A DNA stretch of 64,000 bases from Cichorium intybus (Eukaryota > Streptophyta > Magnoliopsida > Asterales > Asteraceae): assembly GCA_023525715.1 (NCBI GenBank), contig JAKNSD010000077.1:1-64000 (forward strand), written 5' to 3'. Made by a program: the position numbers and the translations under genes. The notes below the pieces were generated by a model that saw nothing but the letters and a program-made list of their open reading frames with translations, did no database searches and was not told where the DNA came from. Numbering within the stretch: position 1 is the stretch's first letter; the number at the start of each line of letters is the position of its first letter. This document shows positions 23,324 through 35,171 of the stretch, one piece after another.

Positions 23324-23744
23324 GATTCTGCCATAAGGATTTAAGATCGGACGATGGTAAGTTTTGGAAGAATTGTTATGAGTAGGGTGTTATTTTAGGT
23401 ACGGCGTTTTACATATATTTGTTTTGTCCTTTCCTTATCGTAAGTTGTAAACACATTCCTAGTATCATGCATACATATTAAAGCATTTGTACAGTACCAT
23501 ATAAAATATAATAACACGTTAATCATAATATTTCATAGCATTACATGTGTTAGGAAAGGAAAATTTGACCCTCATAGAGGTCCACAGTACATAAAATAGG
23601 AGTAGTGGCACAACGGCCCCTAATGAGTGTACTCCTTAAATTTGTAAGATTATGCCTACATATGAGAATGAGCAGCTCATTGGGCTTACTCATAGGTTCC
23701 TAATCTATATCAAAATTTGAGTAATGCGAACACTACTCATTACG

Positions 23745-24430
23745 AATCCGATCCTCTTGCTCCCCGGAGTGCGGCCATTTGTGCTCTCAGCTCTGCCGCC
23801 TCTCGCATGGCCCGCTCGACTTTCAGGTCCGCATTTTGTGACCTCAACTCGGCGTCCCGTAGTCTCTGTTCCGCAGCCTGTAATCGGCCGTAGATGTTCC
23901 TGAACTCCTCTCTCGAATCCCCGACAGTGTCCCAATGTGTTTCCACTCTTGACATGGTCCGATCATGGGCCTCATCGATGCGTCAAACACGGGCGGCGGT
24001 GACCTCTGTGGTGGGCGTAAGGTCGAGGACTTGACTGGAGGTAGCCCTGGCATGATTGTGGCTCCACCTCTGCATGCGCTCCGTCCAGGGGGCGTTGGAT
24101 CCTAGGGAGGTTCATTTATTAGTAACGGGCGATGGATGGGTAGTACTCTCTTTTGGGGAGTACGTATCCATAAAGGGCCGTTGGGATGACGGTATACCTC
24201 AAAACTCGGTGCCGGTGGTGGTGCATGCATGTCACTGGCAGGGTAGCGGGGGTTGACGATCTGAGGCTCGTCGTCGGAGTCTTCTTCTTCCCAGTGGGCC
24301 TCCTCGTTTGGTATTTCCTCCGGTTCCTCCTCTGGAACCTCCTCTGATTCTTCCTCCGGCTCTTTGTCGAGCCATCATCCGTTTCCCTCTTCGGGAAAGT
24401 AGGGGTCTCCGGGTAAATGAAATCCGGCCA
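23745..24430 (-). pseudogene. acidic/coiled-coil ORF upstream of gypsy gag (left arm)
   Basis: The frame starts MAGFHLPGDPYFPEEGN, runs into a Glu/Pro-rich acidic repeat (EEPEEE-type), then a Pro-rich and Arg-rich middle and a C-terminal helix (AMREAAELRAQMAAL). Frameshifts and stops break it. It lies 5' of gag on the same strand. I do not know a standard domain for it; an extra ORF of this gypsy family is the best description. Confidence 0.5.
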
Positions 24431-24691
24431 TAGTGTCTGTACGAGAAAAGGGGTATAAGAAGTATGTAAAAGAAAATCTTAAATGTATAATTTTTGGTAG
24501 TATTCATAAATTGCTCCTATATTATTTTAACTTTTGTTGTTCGACTATTTGGTTATTGGTAAGTGTTTGGACTTGGTAGTATTCACAAATTACTCCTATA
24601 CTATAGGAGTAATTTGTGAATACTACCAAAAAGTATACATTTAAGATTTTCTTTTACATACTTCTTATACCCCTTTTCCCGTACAAACACT

Positions 24692-25386
24692 ATGGCCGGA
24701 TTTCATTTACCCGGAGACCCCTACTTTCCCGAAGAGGGAAACGGAGGATGGCTCGACGAAGAGCCGGAGGAAGAACCGGAGGAGGTTCCAGAGGAGGAAC
24801 CGGAGGAAATATCAGACGAGGAGGCCAAGTGGGAAGAAGAAGACTCCGACGACGAGCCTGAGATTGTCAACCCCCGCTACCCTACCCGTGACATGCATGC
24901 ACCACCACCGACACCGAGTTTTGAGGTATACCGTCATCCCAACGGCCTTTTATAGATGCGTACTCCCCGAAAGAGAGTACTACCCATCCATCGCCCGTTA
25001 CTAATAAATCAACCTCCCCAGGATCCAACGCCCGCCTGGGCGGAGCGCATGCAGAGGTGGAACCACGATCATGCCAGTGCTACCACCAGTCAAGTCCTCG
25101 ACCTGACGCCCACCACAGAGGTCACTGCCGCCCGTGTCCGACGCCTCGATGAGGCCCATGATCGGACCATGTCAAGAATGGAAACACTTTGGGACACTGC
25201 CGGGGATTTGAGAGAGGAGTTTAGGAACATCTACGACTGATTACAGGCTATGGAACAGAGACTACGAGACGCCGAGATGAGGTCATGAAACGCGGAGCTG
25301 AGAGCCGAGCGGGCCATGCGAGAGGCGGCAGAGCTGAGAGCACAAATGGCCGCACTCCAGGGAGCAAGAGGATCGGATTCGCAATG
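24692..25386 (+). pseudogene. acidic/coiled-coil ORF upstream of gag (right arm copy)
   Basis: One frame runs from the ATG at 24692 to 25386 with in-frame stops at 24953, 25238 and about 25286. The order is the MAGFHLPGDPYF start, a repeated Glu/Pro acidic segment, the DDEPEIVNPRYP segment, a middle with DPTPAWAERMQRWNHDHA, a helical DEAHDRTMSRMETLWD stretch, and a C-terminal Ala/Arg/Glu coiled coil. It is better preserved than the left-arm copy. No enzyme motif is visible. Confidence 0.55.
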
Positions 25387-25731
25387 AGTAGTGTTCGCAT
25401 TACTCAAATTTTGATATAGATTAGGAACCTATGAGTAAGCCCTACGAGCTGCTCATTCTCATATGTAGGCACAATCTTACAAATTTAAGGAATACACTTA
25501 TTGGGGGCCGTTGTGTCACTCCTATTTTATATACTTTCGACCTTTATGAGGGTCAAATTTTCCTAACACATGTAATGCTACGAAATATTATGATTAACGT
25601 ATTATTATATTTTAAACGGTACTATACAAATGCTTTAATACGTATGCATGATACTAGGAATGTGTTTACAACTTACGATAAGGAAAGGACAAAACAAATA
25701 TATGTAAAACGCCGTACCTAAAATAACACCT

Positions 25732-26125
25732 TCCATGTATTATCATAACTTATAAAGGGCAACCAGGCCATGTCACCAGATTTTTCGTGAGAAAACTAAA
25801 ATTGGATCTACATCTACCAGTTTTAGCTTTGATGGACTATGACCCATATATGTTTGAAATTATGTCTACATATTCTTCACATTCTACGGCTATGTCTTAT
25901 CACAATGGCAATCTAACCATTTCAGATATCAAGTGGTTAGGAATTAGAACTTTCGACTTAGAGCTCTATGGTATTTTTTTAGGTCATCGAATCCCGATGA
26001 TACCGCGTAATATTTTAAAGACCGAACTTCTATTGAAACAGCCATTTGTGACCGTTAAGAAACCTTGGTTTGACGAGTTGACCACCATGTTAGAGACGAA
26101 AGAGAAGACGGAGATCCAACTTTAG
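25732..26125 (+). pseudogene. Topo VI A/SPO11-like relic, copy D (TOPRIM tail)
   Basis: The frame carries VRKLKLDLHLPVLALMDYDP, EIMSTYSSHSTAMSYHNG, IKWLGIRTFDLELYG and a TMLETKEKTEIQL end. It lacks the N-terminal half because the gypsy fragment adjoins at 25730. It is tail-to-tail with copy E, as B is with C. Confidence 0.65.
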
Positions 26126-26189
26126 GGTTGTTTTGAGTTGAAGTATTTAACTCGGGTCTACCTACCGAAAAAGCTACAAGGTCAAGATT

Positions 26190-26594
26190 GGGATATTTCT
26201 CTACCAAAAGTATGAAACATTGAAAACGGTCATAGAACCTATCTATGGCCAAACACGAAAAGATGATATATTTCTCTACCAAAAGTATGAAACATGCATC
26301 AGTTCCCTAAAAGTTCACATTTGTCATATCTGATGGTATTGTTTTCCCCTCATTTCCATGAAAAACTACAATCAAAAGTATTATGATTGTCACCAAATAT
26401 GAGATTTCCAATTACAACTTCTTTTCTCATGCAATAATACACAGGCATCTTCTTGTATAGTTGAGCATACAAGCTATATCTTTAATTATTGCATTAGAGT
26501 TATTTTGGTCTTTAAACAAATCTTTATTCATAAATTAGACATCCATGTTGGTCAACAAAAGTTCCTCTTTTATAGCCATCCTGATGATGGACAG
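26190..26594 (-). pseudogene. Topo VI A/SPO11-like relic, copy E (middle part)
   Basis: Minus-strand frames give VEKYIIFSCLAIDRFYDRF and, to the right, the decayed CMLNYTRR and KRD-like regions. The tail is deleted at about 26190. A copia-type element interrupts it at 26594/26595 and the N-terminal part resumes at 30557. Confidence 0.55.
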
Positions 26595-27310
<716 letters not shown>

Positions 27311-27332
27311 TTGAAGATAAGACAAAGGATGT

Positions 27333-27420
27333 CGAAGACTGAAGACTGAAGACTGAAGACTGAAGACTTAAGACTGAAGACTGAAGACTGAAGACTGAAG
27401 ACTGAAGACTGAAGACTGAA
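27333..27420. repeat. 7-bp tandem repeat (GAAGACT)n
   Basis: About a dozen copies of GAAGACT with one TTAAGACT variant. It sits at the breakpoint between the truncated LTR and the inverted gag segment. Confidence 0.9.
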
Positions 27421-27429
27421 CTGGCAAAC

Positions 27430-28960
27430 ATTTAGAAACTAGACAACGACCAAATCGCATTTATTGAAATTCAATGCGGCATTCCTCCAGAACTATTTGA
27501 TCTTATACAAAACTGCACGACATCCCAACAAATTTTGGTTCTCCTGCAAAATATGTTCTTAGGAACAGAGGAAGCAAAAGATCAAAAACTGGTGTCAAGT
27601 CTTTCTGAGTACAACCACTTTACAACTTTTGCCGGAGAAACATTGAGACAGGCATTCACTCGCTTCTCCATAATCATCACAAGACTTCTGAGTTCGGGAG
27701 CAGAGAGGTCCAATCAGGAGATCAATCTCCGATTTCTTGAAGGACTCGGAAAAGACTGGATGCTTGTCAAAATCATTCTTTAAGGCTCAGGAAAATTAAA
27801 AACTTACAATATGTACTGACTTTATAATAATCTTGTAGGACAGGAACATGATATAAAAGGGACTCAGCAACAACTACAACTTGGAGGACCCTTGGTGTTA
27901 GTTGCAGAACACAATCATCCGATGATGGGCAACACTCCTCAACAACTCGTACAGTACCAACAAGCAACTCAGCAGCCTATCTACATGACGCATGCAAACA
28001 ATCAGAATGCTTCGGTACCTCAGATTGCACCAAGTCATAATTCCCAACCAGCTCAACAACCAACTCTAATCCCTTCTTACCATCCTTCACAACCACAAAT
28101 TTCTTACCCTTCCTACTATCAAGCTCCGATAGTATAATACCAACCACCTCCAACTTCTCAACCCACCATTCAATCTAAAACTCCAACCCTTGCTCTCCCT
28201 GCTCCAGTTCAAACCTCTGAATCATGTTATTCCGAATATGACGAAGCTGAAGAGGCTGCTTACCAACACAAAATTGTCATGATTAGTCAAAAGTTTAACT
28301 GAATTCCATCTTACTCTAGTCCCAAGAAAAATTTCCGTCCTACTAACCAAAATGCAGGATATCAATCAAGATACAACTATCAGAAAGGACACCATCAGTT
28401 AGGACAAAATCGATAATATCCGAAACCTGAAGAGCAACATCAGGAGAAACCAAAAGTGGTTCCAGCTGTCAGCACCATCCAAGTTCACACTCCTGAAAAG
28501 AATGAAACTGAAGTGATCAAGTGTCACAATTGCGGAGGACTCTGGCACTATGCCGCAGACTGCAGAGCTCCGAGACACTATCCGAAGGATAAAGAAGAAG
28601 AGAAAGTCAATGCGTTTGTTGCATCCGGAAATGTTGAAATCTGGTCTTCTGGTGATGAAGACGAACACTTTGAGAATAAGCAAAAAAGAGGAAAAGGCTT
28701 TGCGAATGCATGATGGTGCATGCAACTCCAAAAACTCCAATCCCAGGGTTAGGAAGCTTCAAACATGTTAAAAACATTGCTGAATCCACATCCTCCTCCA
28801 TGCGAAAGAACTATGCTTTTATGGTCAACTACAAAACTGGCAAAGGAGCGAGCATCATAGAACAGGCATTTAGTGCGGAAGAGTAGGATGACAAATGGCT
28901 TATTGACAGTGCCTGCTCAATGCACATGACCGGAAGATTGGAGTTTCTGAGAGATTACCG
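27430..28960 (+). pseudogene. copia gag and protease start, inverted segment
   Basis: In broken frames this encodes the middle of a UBN2-type gag (QIAFIEIQCGIPPELFDLI, QAFTRFSIIITRLLSSG), a Gln/Pro-rich linker, a CCHC knuckle (CHNCGGLWHYAADC), and near 28900 a protease-start motif (WLIDSACSMHMTG). It is on the plus strand, opposite to the primer site and gag start of the same element. Stops and frameshifts are frequent. Confidence 0.75.
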
Positions 28961-28974
28961 AGAAGTTAATTTTG

Positions 28975-29312
28975 TTGGGCTGTCGTGCACTTTTGTATAA
29001 GATCAAATAGTTCCGGAGGAATGCCGCATTGAATTTCAGTAAATGCGATTTGGTCGTTGTCTAGTTTCTCAATGTCTAGGGGAGTCAATCTTGGCTGAGG
29101 AACATCTCCAGTGCTTCTTCGGCAGTGTGGGGTCTGGGAGTGTAATTTGGAACGTGAGGTCCCTCCTCGACAGAGCACCAAATATCCTTTCCCTTTGTTT
29201 TGAGATAATTACGCATTCTAGATGCCCAACCATTATACTCAGTAGGAATGAGTATAGGAGCTCGGTTAGAACTTCCGACATCATTTGCAACATTTAGAGA
29301 ATAATTCATCTG
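28975..29312 (-). pseudogene. copia gag N-terminus
   Basis: The minus strand starts MQMNYSLNVANDVGSSNRAP, then YNGWASRMRNYLKTKGKDIW, LDNDQIAFTEIQ and FDLIQKCTTAQQ. Its last ~100 bp repeat, in inverted orientation, the start of the segment at 27430. It is the correctly placed gag start, 160 bp inside the primer site. Confidence 0.75.
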
Positions 29313-29470
29313 CATTTTGGAAGGAGTTTTGAACTGTTTGACACACTATAAAAGATTTTAAAGATTTTGACCTACAATAGCATGCATGGTCCACAGAGGA
29401 TTCTAAGTTTGTTGCTATAGTCAGGACTCAGAGCAAACTAGGCACTTAGAACCTTATAGACAGCTATTCA

Positions 29471-29484
29471 GGCTCTGATACCAA
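29471..29484 (-). other. primer-binding site of the copia-type element
   Basis: Reads TTGGTATCAGAGCC on the minus strand next to the LTR edge, complementary to initiator tRNA-Met. Confidence 0.8.
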
Positions 29485-29485
29485 T

Positions 29486-30551
29486 TGTTGTCGCCAAAAT
29501 ATTCTAAGTAAGATGCGGAAAGAGAAAGATTGCGGAAAGTAAAGTTCTGAAACTGGGAGGTTTTCGAGGTGGACAAGTCCGAAGACTTGAGTTGATTTGC
29601 GGAATATAAAGAGTACTTAGAAAAGATCGATAGCTCAACAATAAATAAGGTGCGTAAGCAGTTGATAATAAGAAATATAAAGACAGGAAGATTAAGATGC
29701 TAGAAATGTAAATACATGGAGAAATGCAGATAAGAACAAGGGAGTTGATGTTATGAGAGAATATATTGATATATGTTAAAGCGTTACAACTTGTCTCTCA
29801 AAACTCATGAGGACTGAAGAAAGATAAGGTATTCCTTTTATAGACTAAGGAAGGCCCATCGGATAAAGACCTATGGACTGAAGAGCAGACAACATGTCTC
29901 TCTTCAGTCAGACAACATGGATAATTTAATTATAATAATACAATGTCAGACTAGGGTGGCTATAGCTACAGTAAAATAATACATTAAGTACAATCGACAT
30001 GCTCCTAAAAGGCCACGCCTGATCTAGTCTAATCATATCCTATAAGTTGAAGTGCTTATCCTTTGTCTTATCTTCAAGATGATATTCAGTCTTCTTTGTA
30101 GAATGATTAAGTATGTCAGTTCCTATAAGTTGTTTATATTGATAATCCGAAATCCTGAGAGGATTTCAGAGTCCTGGCATTTCTGAATCAGTGTCTTAGG
30201 AACATGATCTTTGTTGGTCTTGATTGATTTTCTGAGTTAGTTCGGAGTATGGACTTCCGAACTGTGTCTTCCGAGAAGTGTACCTTCTGATCTTGGTATT
30301 GATTTAATCGGAGTTCCGAAATCCAAGACTGGATTTCGGACGTGTATAAGATTATTACACAACTCATCCAAAACCATAAGTATAGACATAAAGCACATTC
30401 GAATATCATATTCAAGGCATAACGATTTGTTCATTACTTAAAACATTCATAAGAAATACTTGTTTATCATTCCATCAAAACAAAGAGATTAGAATTACTT
30501 GCGAACACATCAAACACCGAGTTGGTCAACGATTCGGTTCCAACACTAACA
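29486..30551 (-). repeat. full-length 5' LTR of the copia-type element
   Basis: A 1,066-bp LTR, TGTTAG...CAACA on the minus strand, carrying several GAAGTCC/TTCGGA-type words. Confidence 0.8.
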
Positions 30552-30556
30552 GACTG

Positions 30557-31058
30557 TACACAAGATGTCATTGTAGCCTTAAATCTAGTGTCTTGGTTAG
30601 CAAACGAATGCTTAATGATCTTATCTTTCAGCAAGATTTGATCATATTCACGAATATAGATACCTTGAGTGCGAGACGGTACCTTAAACCAGTAGCTGTG
30701 TCCCTCCACCTTCCCCTCATAATGGAGCTGGTTTATGGCTTGTAAGACCTCTTGAGGTGTCAAGTTAGTTGCTTGGAGAAATGTGTCACCAGGTTTGAGA
30801 GGGAAGACATTGCAGATGGAGAAACTGGTTTCCCCTCTTTTATGTAAGGGCTTTATGGTTTTCACGTGTTAGGGCATCATGTTGCTAGTTAGCAACCGTG
30901 AAAACTGGCTACGGAAAGACGAGCTCTGACGGCGCTGATGCAGGGCCGGAAACTAGCATGGTGATGGACCAAGGCGAATTCTCTTTAGGTTAGAGATTTG
31001 CGACGGCGCTTCCTTTTGCAAGAAAGAATTGTAGTGAAAATATTTGTGGGATTTTTGT
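30557..31058 (-). pseudogene. Topo VI A/SPO11-like copy E, N-terminal part
   Basis: A 132-codon minus-strand frame holds LKPGDTFLQATNLTPQEVLQ, an INQLHYEGKVEGHSYWFKV stretch, a PSRTQGIYIREYDQILL motif and KATMTSCVQS, i.e. the winged-helix N-terminal region, the best preserved in the window. Upstream leader up to 31058 matches the leader of copy A (10840-11035). Confidence 0.65.
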
Positions 31059-31439
31059 TTTCCAACCCGGTGAGGTAAAACGCGTATGTTATATAATTGA
31101 ACAATTAAAAAAATAACATATATTGAAATAAAACCCCAATAATTTACAGAAAAAAGTCTTTATGTAATTTTTTTTTTACAAATATTAATATCCTTTTAAT
31201 GTTTTTCACTACATTTCTTTTTGTGTGTTGGTATTCAGCGTTTCCCAGCACTAGCAGCTCCCAAACCTCTTTGTCCTTGTTTGGTGCTTCTCCAACTCAT
31301 CGATCGCCACCACTCTATCAATTGGCTTCCACCTCCACCTCTTCTCCAACTGAGCCAATCCTCCCTAAAATAAATGCTTCCAAATTAATTAATCAAAAAC
31401 AAAACAAAGAAAACTATCCTTTTTTATTAATGTATACAC
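31059..31439. other. insert between unit-3 arm and Tudor-SN fragment, no gene recognised
   Basis: This sequence is absent from unit 1 at the same place. A plus frame (31199-31439) is Ser/Thr/Pro-rich and has no recognisable domain. Confidence 0.4.
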
Positions 31440-31605
31440 CAACAAACCTCAAGCATGGAGGCATTGATACTCTTATCAGATTCCGATCCCTTGACCTTTC
31501 ACTTTTCCTCCGGACGTATCCCTATAAACTCCTTGGGCCCACTAAGTGTGCTTTCACTCAAATGCATTGCTGCTTCCTAGCCTTAATCATCCTCTAAAGT
31601 CGAGT
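31440..31605 (-). pseudogene. Tudor-SN fragment (second copy)
   Basis: Nearly the same sequence as 11035-11175, including CTTATCAGATTCCG, CCTTGGGCCCACTAAG and AAAGTCGAGTACGCCATC. It corresponds on the minus strand to the segment just after the Tudor domain. It is again sandwiched between opposed SPO11-like copies. Confidence 0.6.
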
Positions 31606-31606
31606 A

Positions 31607-31780
31607 CGCCATCCAGCTCCATTATGAGGGGAAGGTGGATGGACACCTACTGGTTTAAGGTACTCTCTGACACTCAAGGTATCTGTATTCGTGAATATGA
31701 TCAAATCTTGCTGAAAGAGAAGATCATTATATGTTCGTTTGCTAACCAAGTCACTAGACTTAAGGCTTATATACAATAGT
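31607..31780 (+). pseudogene. Topo VI A/SPO11-like relic, copy F
   Basis: A short plus-strand piece covering TQGI(C/Y)IREYDQILLKEKII and the start of the next helix, then decayed. It is the right arm of the third palindromic unit, truncated at about 31780. Confidence 0.6.
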
Positions 31781-33872
31781 TACTATTTTTAATAAAATAC
31801 ATTATTTCATTGTTAAGATATCAAAAATATTTTGTACATGATGATTGTAATGTTTGGTTTTCTGCTTTAAAGGATTTAGTTGGATTTGAAACTAAAATCG
31901 TATCAATTTTTTTCGTGGTTTAAATCTTTAAATTTTAATAGATCTCATATCAGTTTGCAACATTCACGACGCTAGTCATCAATCTTGAGAGTTATCCGTT
32001 TTATGATCTGTTGTATGATGGATCTGCTAATGTGTTATATCACATTATTCTACATCGAAATATCCTCTTTTGTCGGTTTAGGTCGCCAGTTCTTGCAATA
32101 GATTGTTATTTATATTTTACGAGGGTGATACACTGTATTTTGGAACCTTAATACTCAAAGATCAACTAGATTACCCTGTTATGTATTTACCGTAGGATAT
32201 TACGAAAATGAATTATAAGGTTATGGAAATGATCAGACTAACAATGATTAACAAATTGCTGGAATATGTTGCGTTTTTCAAATATGGAGCCAAGAATGCT
32301 AACCGAGCCAATATATACTTACTAAAACTTTAATTCATACAAAATTAATGATTTTCATAATGGCTTTCATCTGAATGTTTCAGTGAAGTTTTCAAATTGA
32401 GCCATTATTTGGATGGCTATTTGAGATTTTTGGTCATCTCACGTATGGACGATGCAGCCTGTGAATTGCTCCCCCCAGACACACACACACACACAAAATG
32501 TTTAGTAAACATGACAAATTCGTTTTTTCACCCAAAACATTTAGTTGAGGAATAAAAGAGAAGTTCTTTCATGTTTGATTTCATTCTCTTCATAAAACAT
32601 GTTAAAATCAGGAATGAACTATTTTCTAGCTCTGTCCGAGAAAAGAACTTTTGATAACGTATTTATATCGTATTATTTACGCATTATTTGATGTGTTTTA
32701 GTTAAATTATTGTTATAAATCGACCGAATACACTCACTTTCATTGGAAATTGTCTTTGATAGAAAATGTGTTAGAAAACAAGGATTAGAAATGAAAAAGG
32801 AAGAAAGATTAGCCGAAACGTAGAAGATAAAAATCGAGCAATTCACGGTGATGATCAGGACTATTAAAGTTGCAGAAATCATTACCATATAACCCATTAT
32901 ATTACATAATTGGTCCTTATAATGCAGAAAATTATAGAACGGGTCCTTATAGCAGATTTGAAGAATTAGTCCTTATAACTAAAAAAAGGAACATAAAAAA
33001 ATGACAGACATGGCGTATCAAGTAATTCTGATGCCACCAACCATTTACTGGGAACGCCTCACAATTCTTGCCAACAAGGTGACAAATAGACATTTTTCGT
33101 TTGTAGATTTTCTTTTTGGAAGGAATGAAATCTGTAAAATGAATTGGAAATGAAACGAGGAATGACATTCAGTAATATTGTCATGCGTTTGAAATGCAAT
33201 TTAATGATAAAAGTTATATAATCGTTTTGAAATTATCATTTAAATTTAGATAAAATTTCTCTATTGCAAAACTTCAGGGCATTTTGGTCTTTTAATAGAA
33301 TGAAGAATGGAATTGAATTCCTTCCTACTTCCGCTAGGATGGAATGGTGAGATCCGTCAAACTGGATTAACGGAATCTCTAATTCCTATTCAGCCGTATC
33401 CCAGACACCAAGGATGCCCTTAATTGGATCAAAAACCAGAATTTAAGAGTATTTTAGTCTTTTACTATTAATGTAGGTTATTTATGTCGTTGGGAGCTAC
33501 CGCACTAATCTGTTGACGATGGAAATGGAGTCTGGTGCATAGATAAACGTTTATTATTTCATTTACGCATCTTGACAATAACTATCCGAAAGTAGATTGC
33601 TATTAATAAAATTGTGGAATGTTCGGATCGAATCAGATGCCCCTCCCGATGGTTCCAAACTGGAGAAATTAATCAATGTATTTGGTCAACAGAAACATCA
33701 AACATGTCTTCAAGGCCATCGATTTCATTCAGCCAGTAACCTACGAGGTCATCTCAGCCCTTTATAACTAAAAAAATGGAACATAAAAAAATGACAAACA
33801 TGGTCCTTATAATTGAGAAAATAACAAGTATGGTAAAAAAATTTGCAGAAAATTTTATTTCCATAAAACCCA
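31781..33872. other. about 2 kb of AT-rich non-coding DNA
   Basis: I see no gene. A short (AC)n run lies at 32478-32496. Related phrases GGTCCTTATAATGCAGAAAA (32905-32960) and GGTCCTTATAATTGAG (33805-33830), each with an ACCCATTATA word, suggest pieces of one low-copy repeat also seen at 35172-35330. Confidence 0.4.
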
Positions 33873-34112
33873 TTATAGATATGTAACAATTAGCAACAAG
33901 TGAACAATAACGCGTTGATAATTTTATAAGTATAATGATTCGAATTTAAACACATACGTGCCTATGTCTCACCCGGTTCGATGTTTGTTAGTTATGGTGA
34001 GGTGGGGAGTTCGACTCCTATAACTAATTGTTTACTTTTTTCTTGATTGGTTTACTTTTTTCTTATTCCCTCCTTCCCCTTTTTTCTTATTATTATTTTT
34101 TTTTTTGCATAA

Positions 34113-34335
34113 GTTGGCTTTTAGTAATACAAGATCATAAAATATATTATATTTTAAATTTAATATAACTTCATAATTATTATCCATACGTTGGCTTTTA
34201 GTTTTAGTAATACATGATCACAAAATATATTATATTTTAATGTTACTTTATGATTATGATCCATACGTTGGCTTTTAGTTTAGTAATACAAGATCATAAA
34301 ATATATTATATTTTAATATTAGTTTATAGTTATTA
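34113..34335 (+). repeat. three tandem copies of a ~75-bp repeat
   Basis: Each copy has GTTGGCTTTTAG, TAATACAAGATCATAAAATA and TATTATATTTTAA. They are inside the Helitron candidate. Confidence 0.85.
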
Positions 34336-34521
34336 TTCTTATGTTTTATTACTATATTAATATATTTAATTAAAGTTGCCCATCCTCCAAACTCAATTTT
34401 ACGAGATTTTTATAAACTTTTTTCAATTTTATTTATACATGTTTTTATAAATTTTTCAACTTATTTTAAGTAAAACTCATTCCCAAACTAATATTTACAG
34501 GGTTTCTATAATTTTTTTGGC

Positions 34522-34524
<3 letters not shown>

Positions 34525-34605
<81 letters not shown>
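34525..34605. repeat. (TA)n microsatellite
   Basis: About 80 bp of pure TA inside the Helitron candidate. Confidence 0.97.
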
Positions 34606-34609
<4 letters not shown>

Positions 34610-35171
34610 TGGTGTTTTAAAAGCAAAAAAGAGCACCATTCTAACAGTTAAATGGTTGTACGCACCTCTCCAATCTCCTACAGGTTTTGAGTTCAACTCT
34701 CATTGTATACGATTTCAACTTTTTGTCCCACGTCTTCATGTCAGTCGTGGATCATCCGGATCCAAATCCAGCCAAACCTCAAAAAACTTTGCCTATTTTA
34801 TAGGTTTAACCTCAAATTTTTTTTTTTTTACTATTTTGGTCTATATTTTACTTAATGTTTTTTACATTTTTGACAATACCTTTAATTTTCTTATGAATTT
34901 GTTTCAAAGTTTCTTTTTATTTTCAAACTTCTTATAAAAGAATTTGACATTTTAAATTCTAATTATATTTTTTCTTCAATTAACTTTTTAGTTTTATTCC
35001 AGCTTTTACTCTTACGATTATATTGTTTCATTATTTAATCTAATAGTTTATCAACACAGTCTCATCCATATAACTTTTGCATTCTTTTTTAGCACTTTTG
35101 CGTTTTTAATATTCTTTTTTTATAAATTTTGATTACAAACTCTGGCGCAACGCGCGGGTGATACCAACTAG

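Larger units (their letters stand above)
23382..25729. repeat. large inverted repeat, ~1.1-kb arms, of gypsy leader sequence
   Basis: The left arm (23382 to about 24520) and the right arm (24602 to 25729) match in inverted orientation with scattered differences. They share the GGTACGGCGTTTTACATA edge, the acidic ORF and the central GGTAGTATTCACAAATTACT word. A 28-bp perfect palindrome half flanks the midpoint at 24601. The left arm continues outward into gag; the right arm stops and SPO11-like DNA resumes. It could be two opposed copies of one retroelement end, or a foldback. Confidence 0.8.
33873..35171 (+). mobile_element. Helitron-like element, 3' end strong, 5' end inferred
   Basis: The 3' end has a GC-rich imperfect hairpin (CTGGCGCAACGCGCGGG, 35142-35158) about 10 bp before CTAG at 35168-35171, followed by T, as in plant Helitrons. 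Flanking DNA rejoins sensibly if 33873-35171 is removed: CCCA on the left plus TTATATTAC on the right rebuilds a phrase present at 32893, and the insertion is between A and T. The 5' end does not begin with the canonical TC. It has no helicase gene, so it is non-autonomous. Confidence 0.45.

Noticed and set aside
31199..31597. 132-codon plus-strand ORF
   Set aside because: It runs from unrelated Ser/Thr/Pro-rich sequence into antisense Tudor-SN DNA, so it is a chance fusion.
33955..34032. Possible tRNA (GGAGTTCGACTCC)
   Set aside because: Only a box-B-like word; no cloverleaf or box A.
34636..34705. tRNA-like boxes (AGTTAAATGGTTGTA, GAGTTCAACTC)
   Set aside because: Box spacing and sequence are too weak for a tRNA or SINE call.
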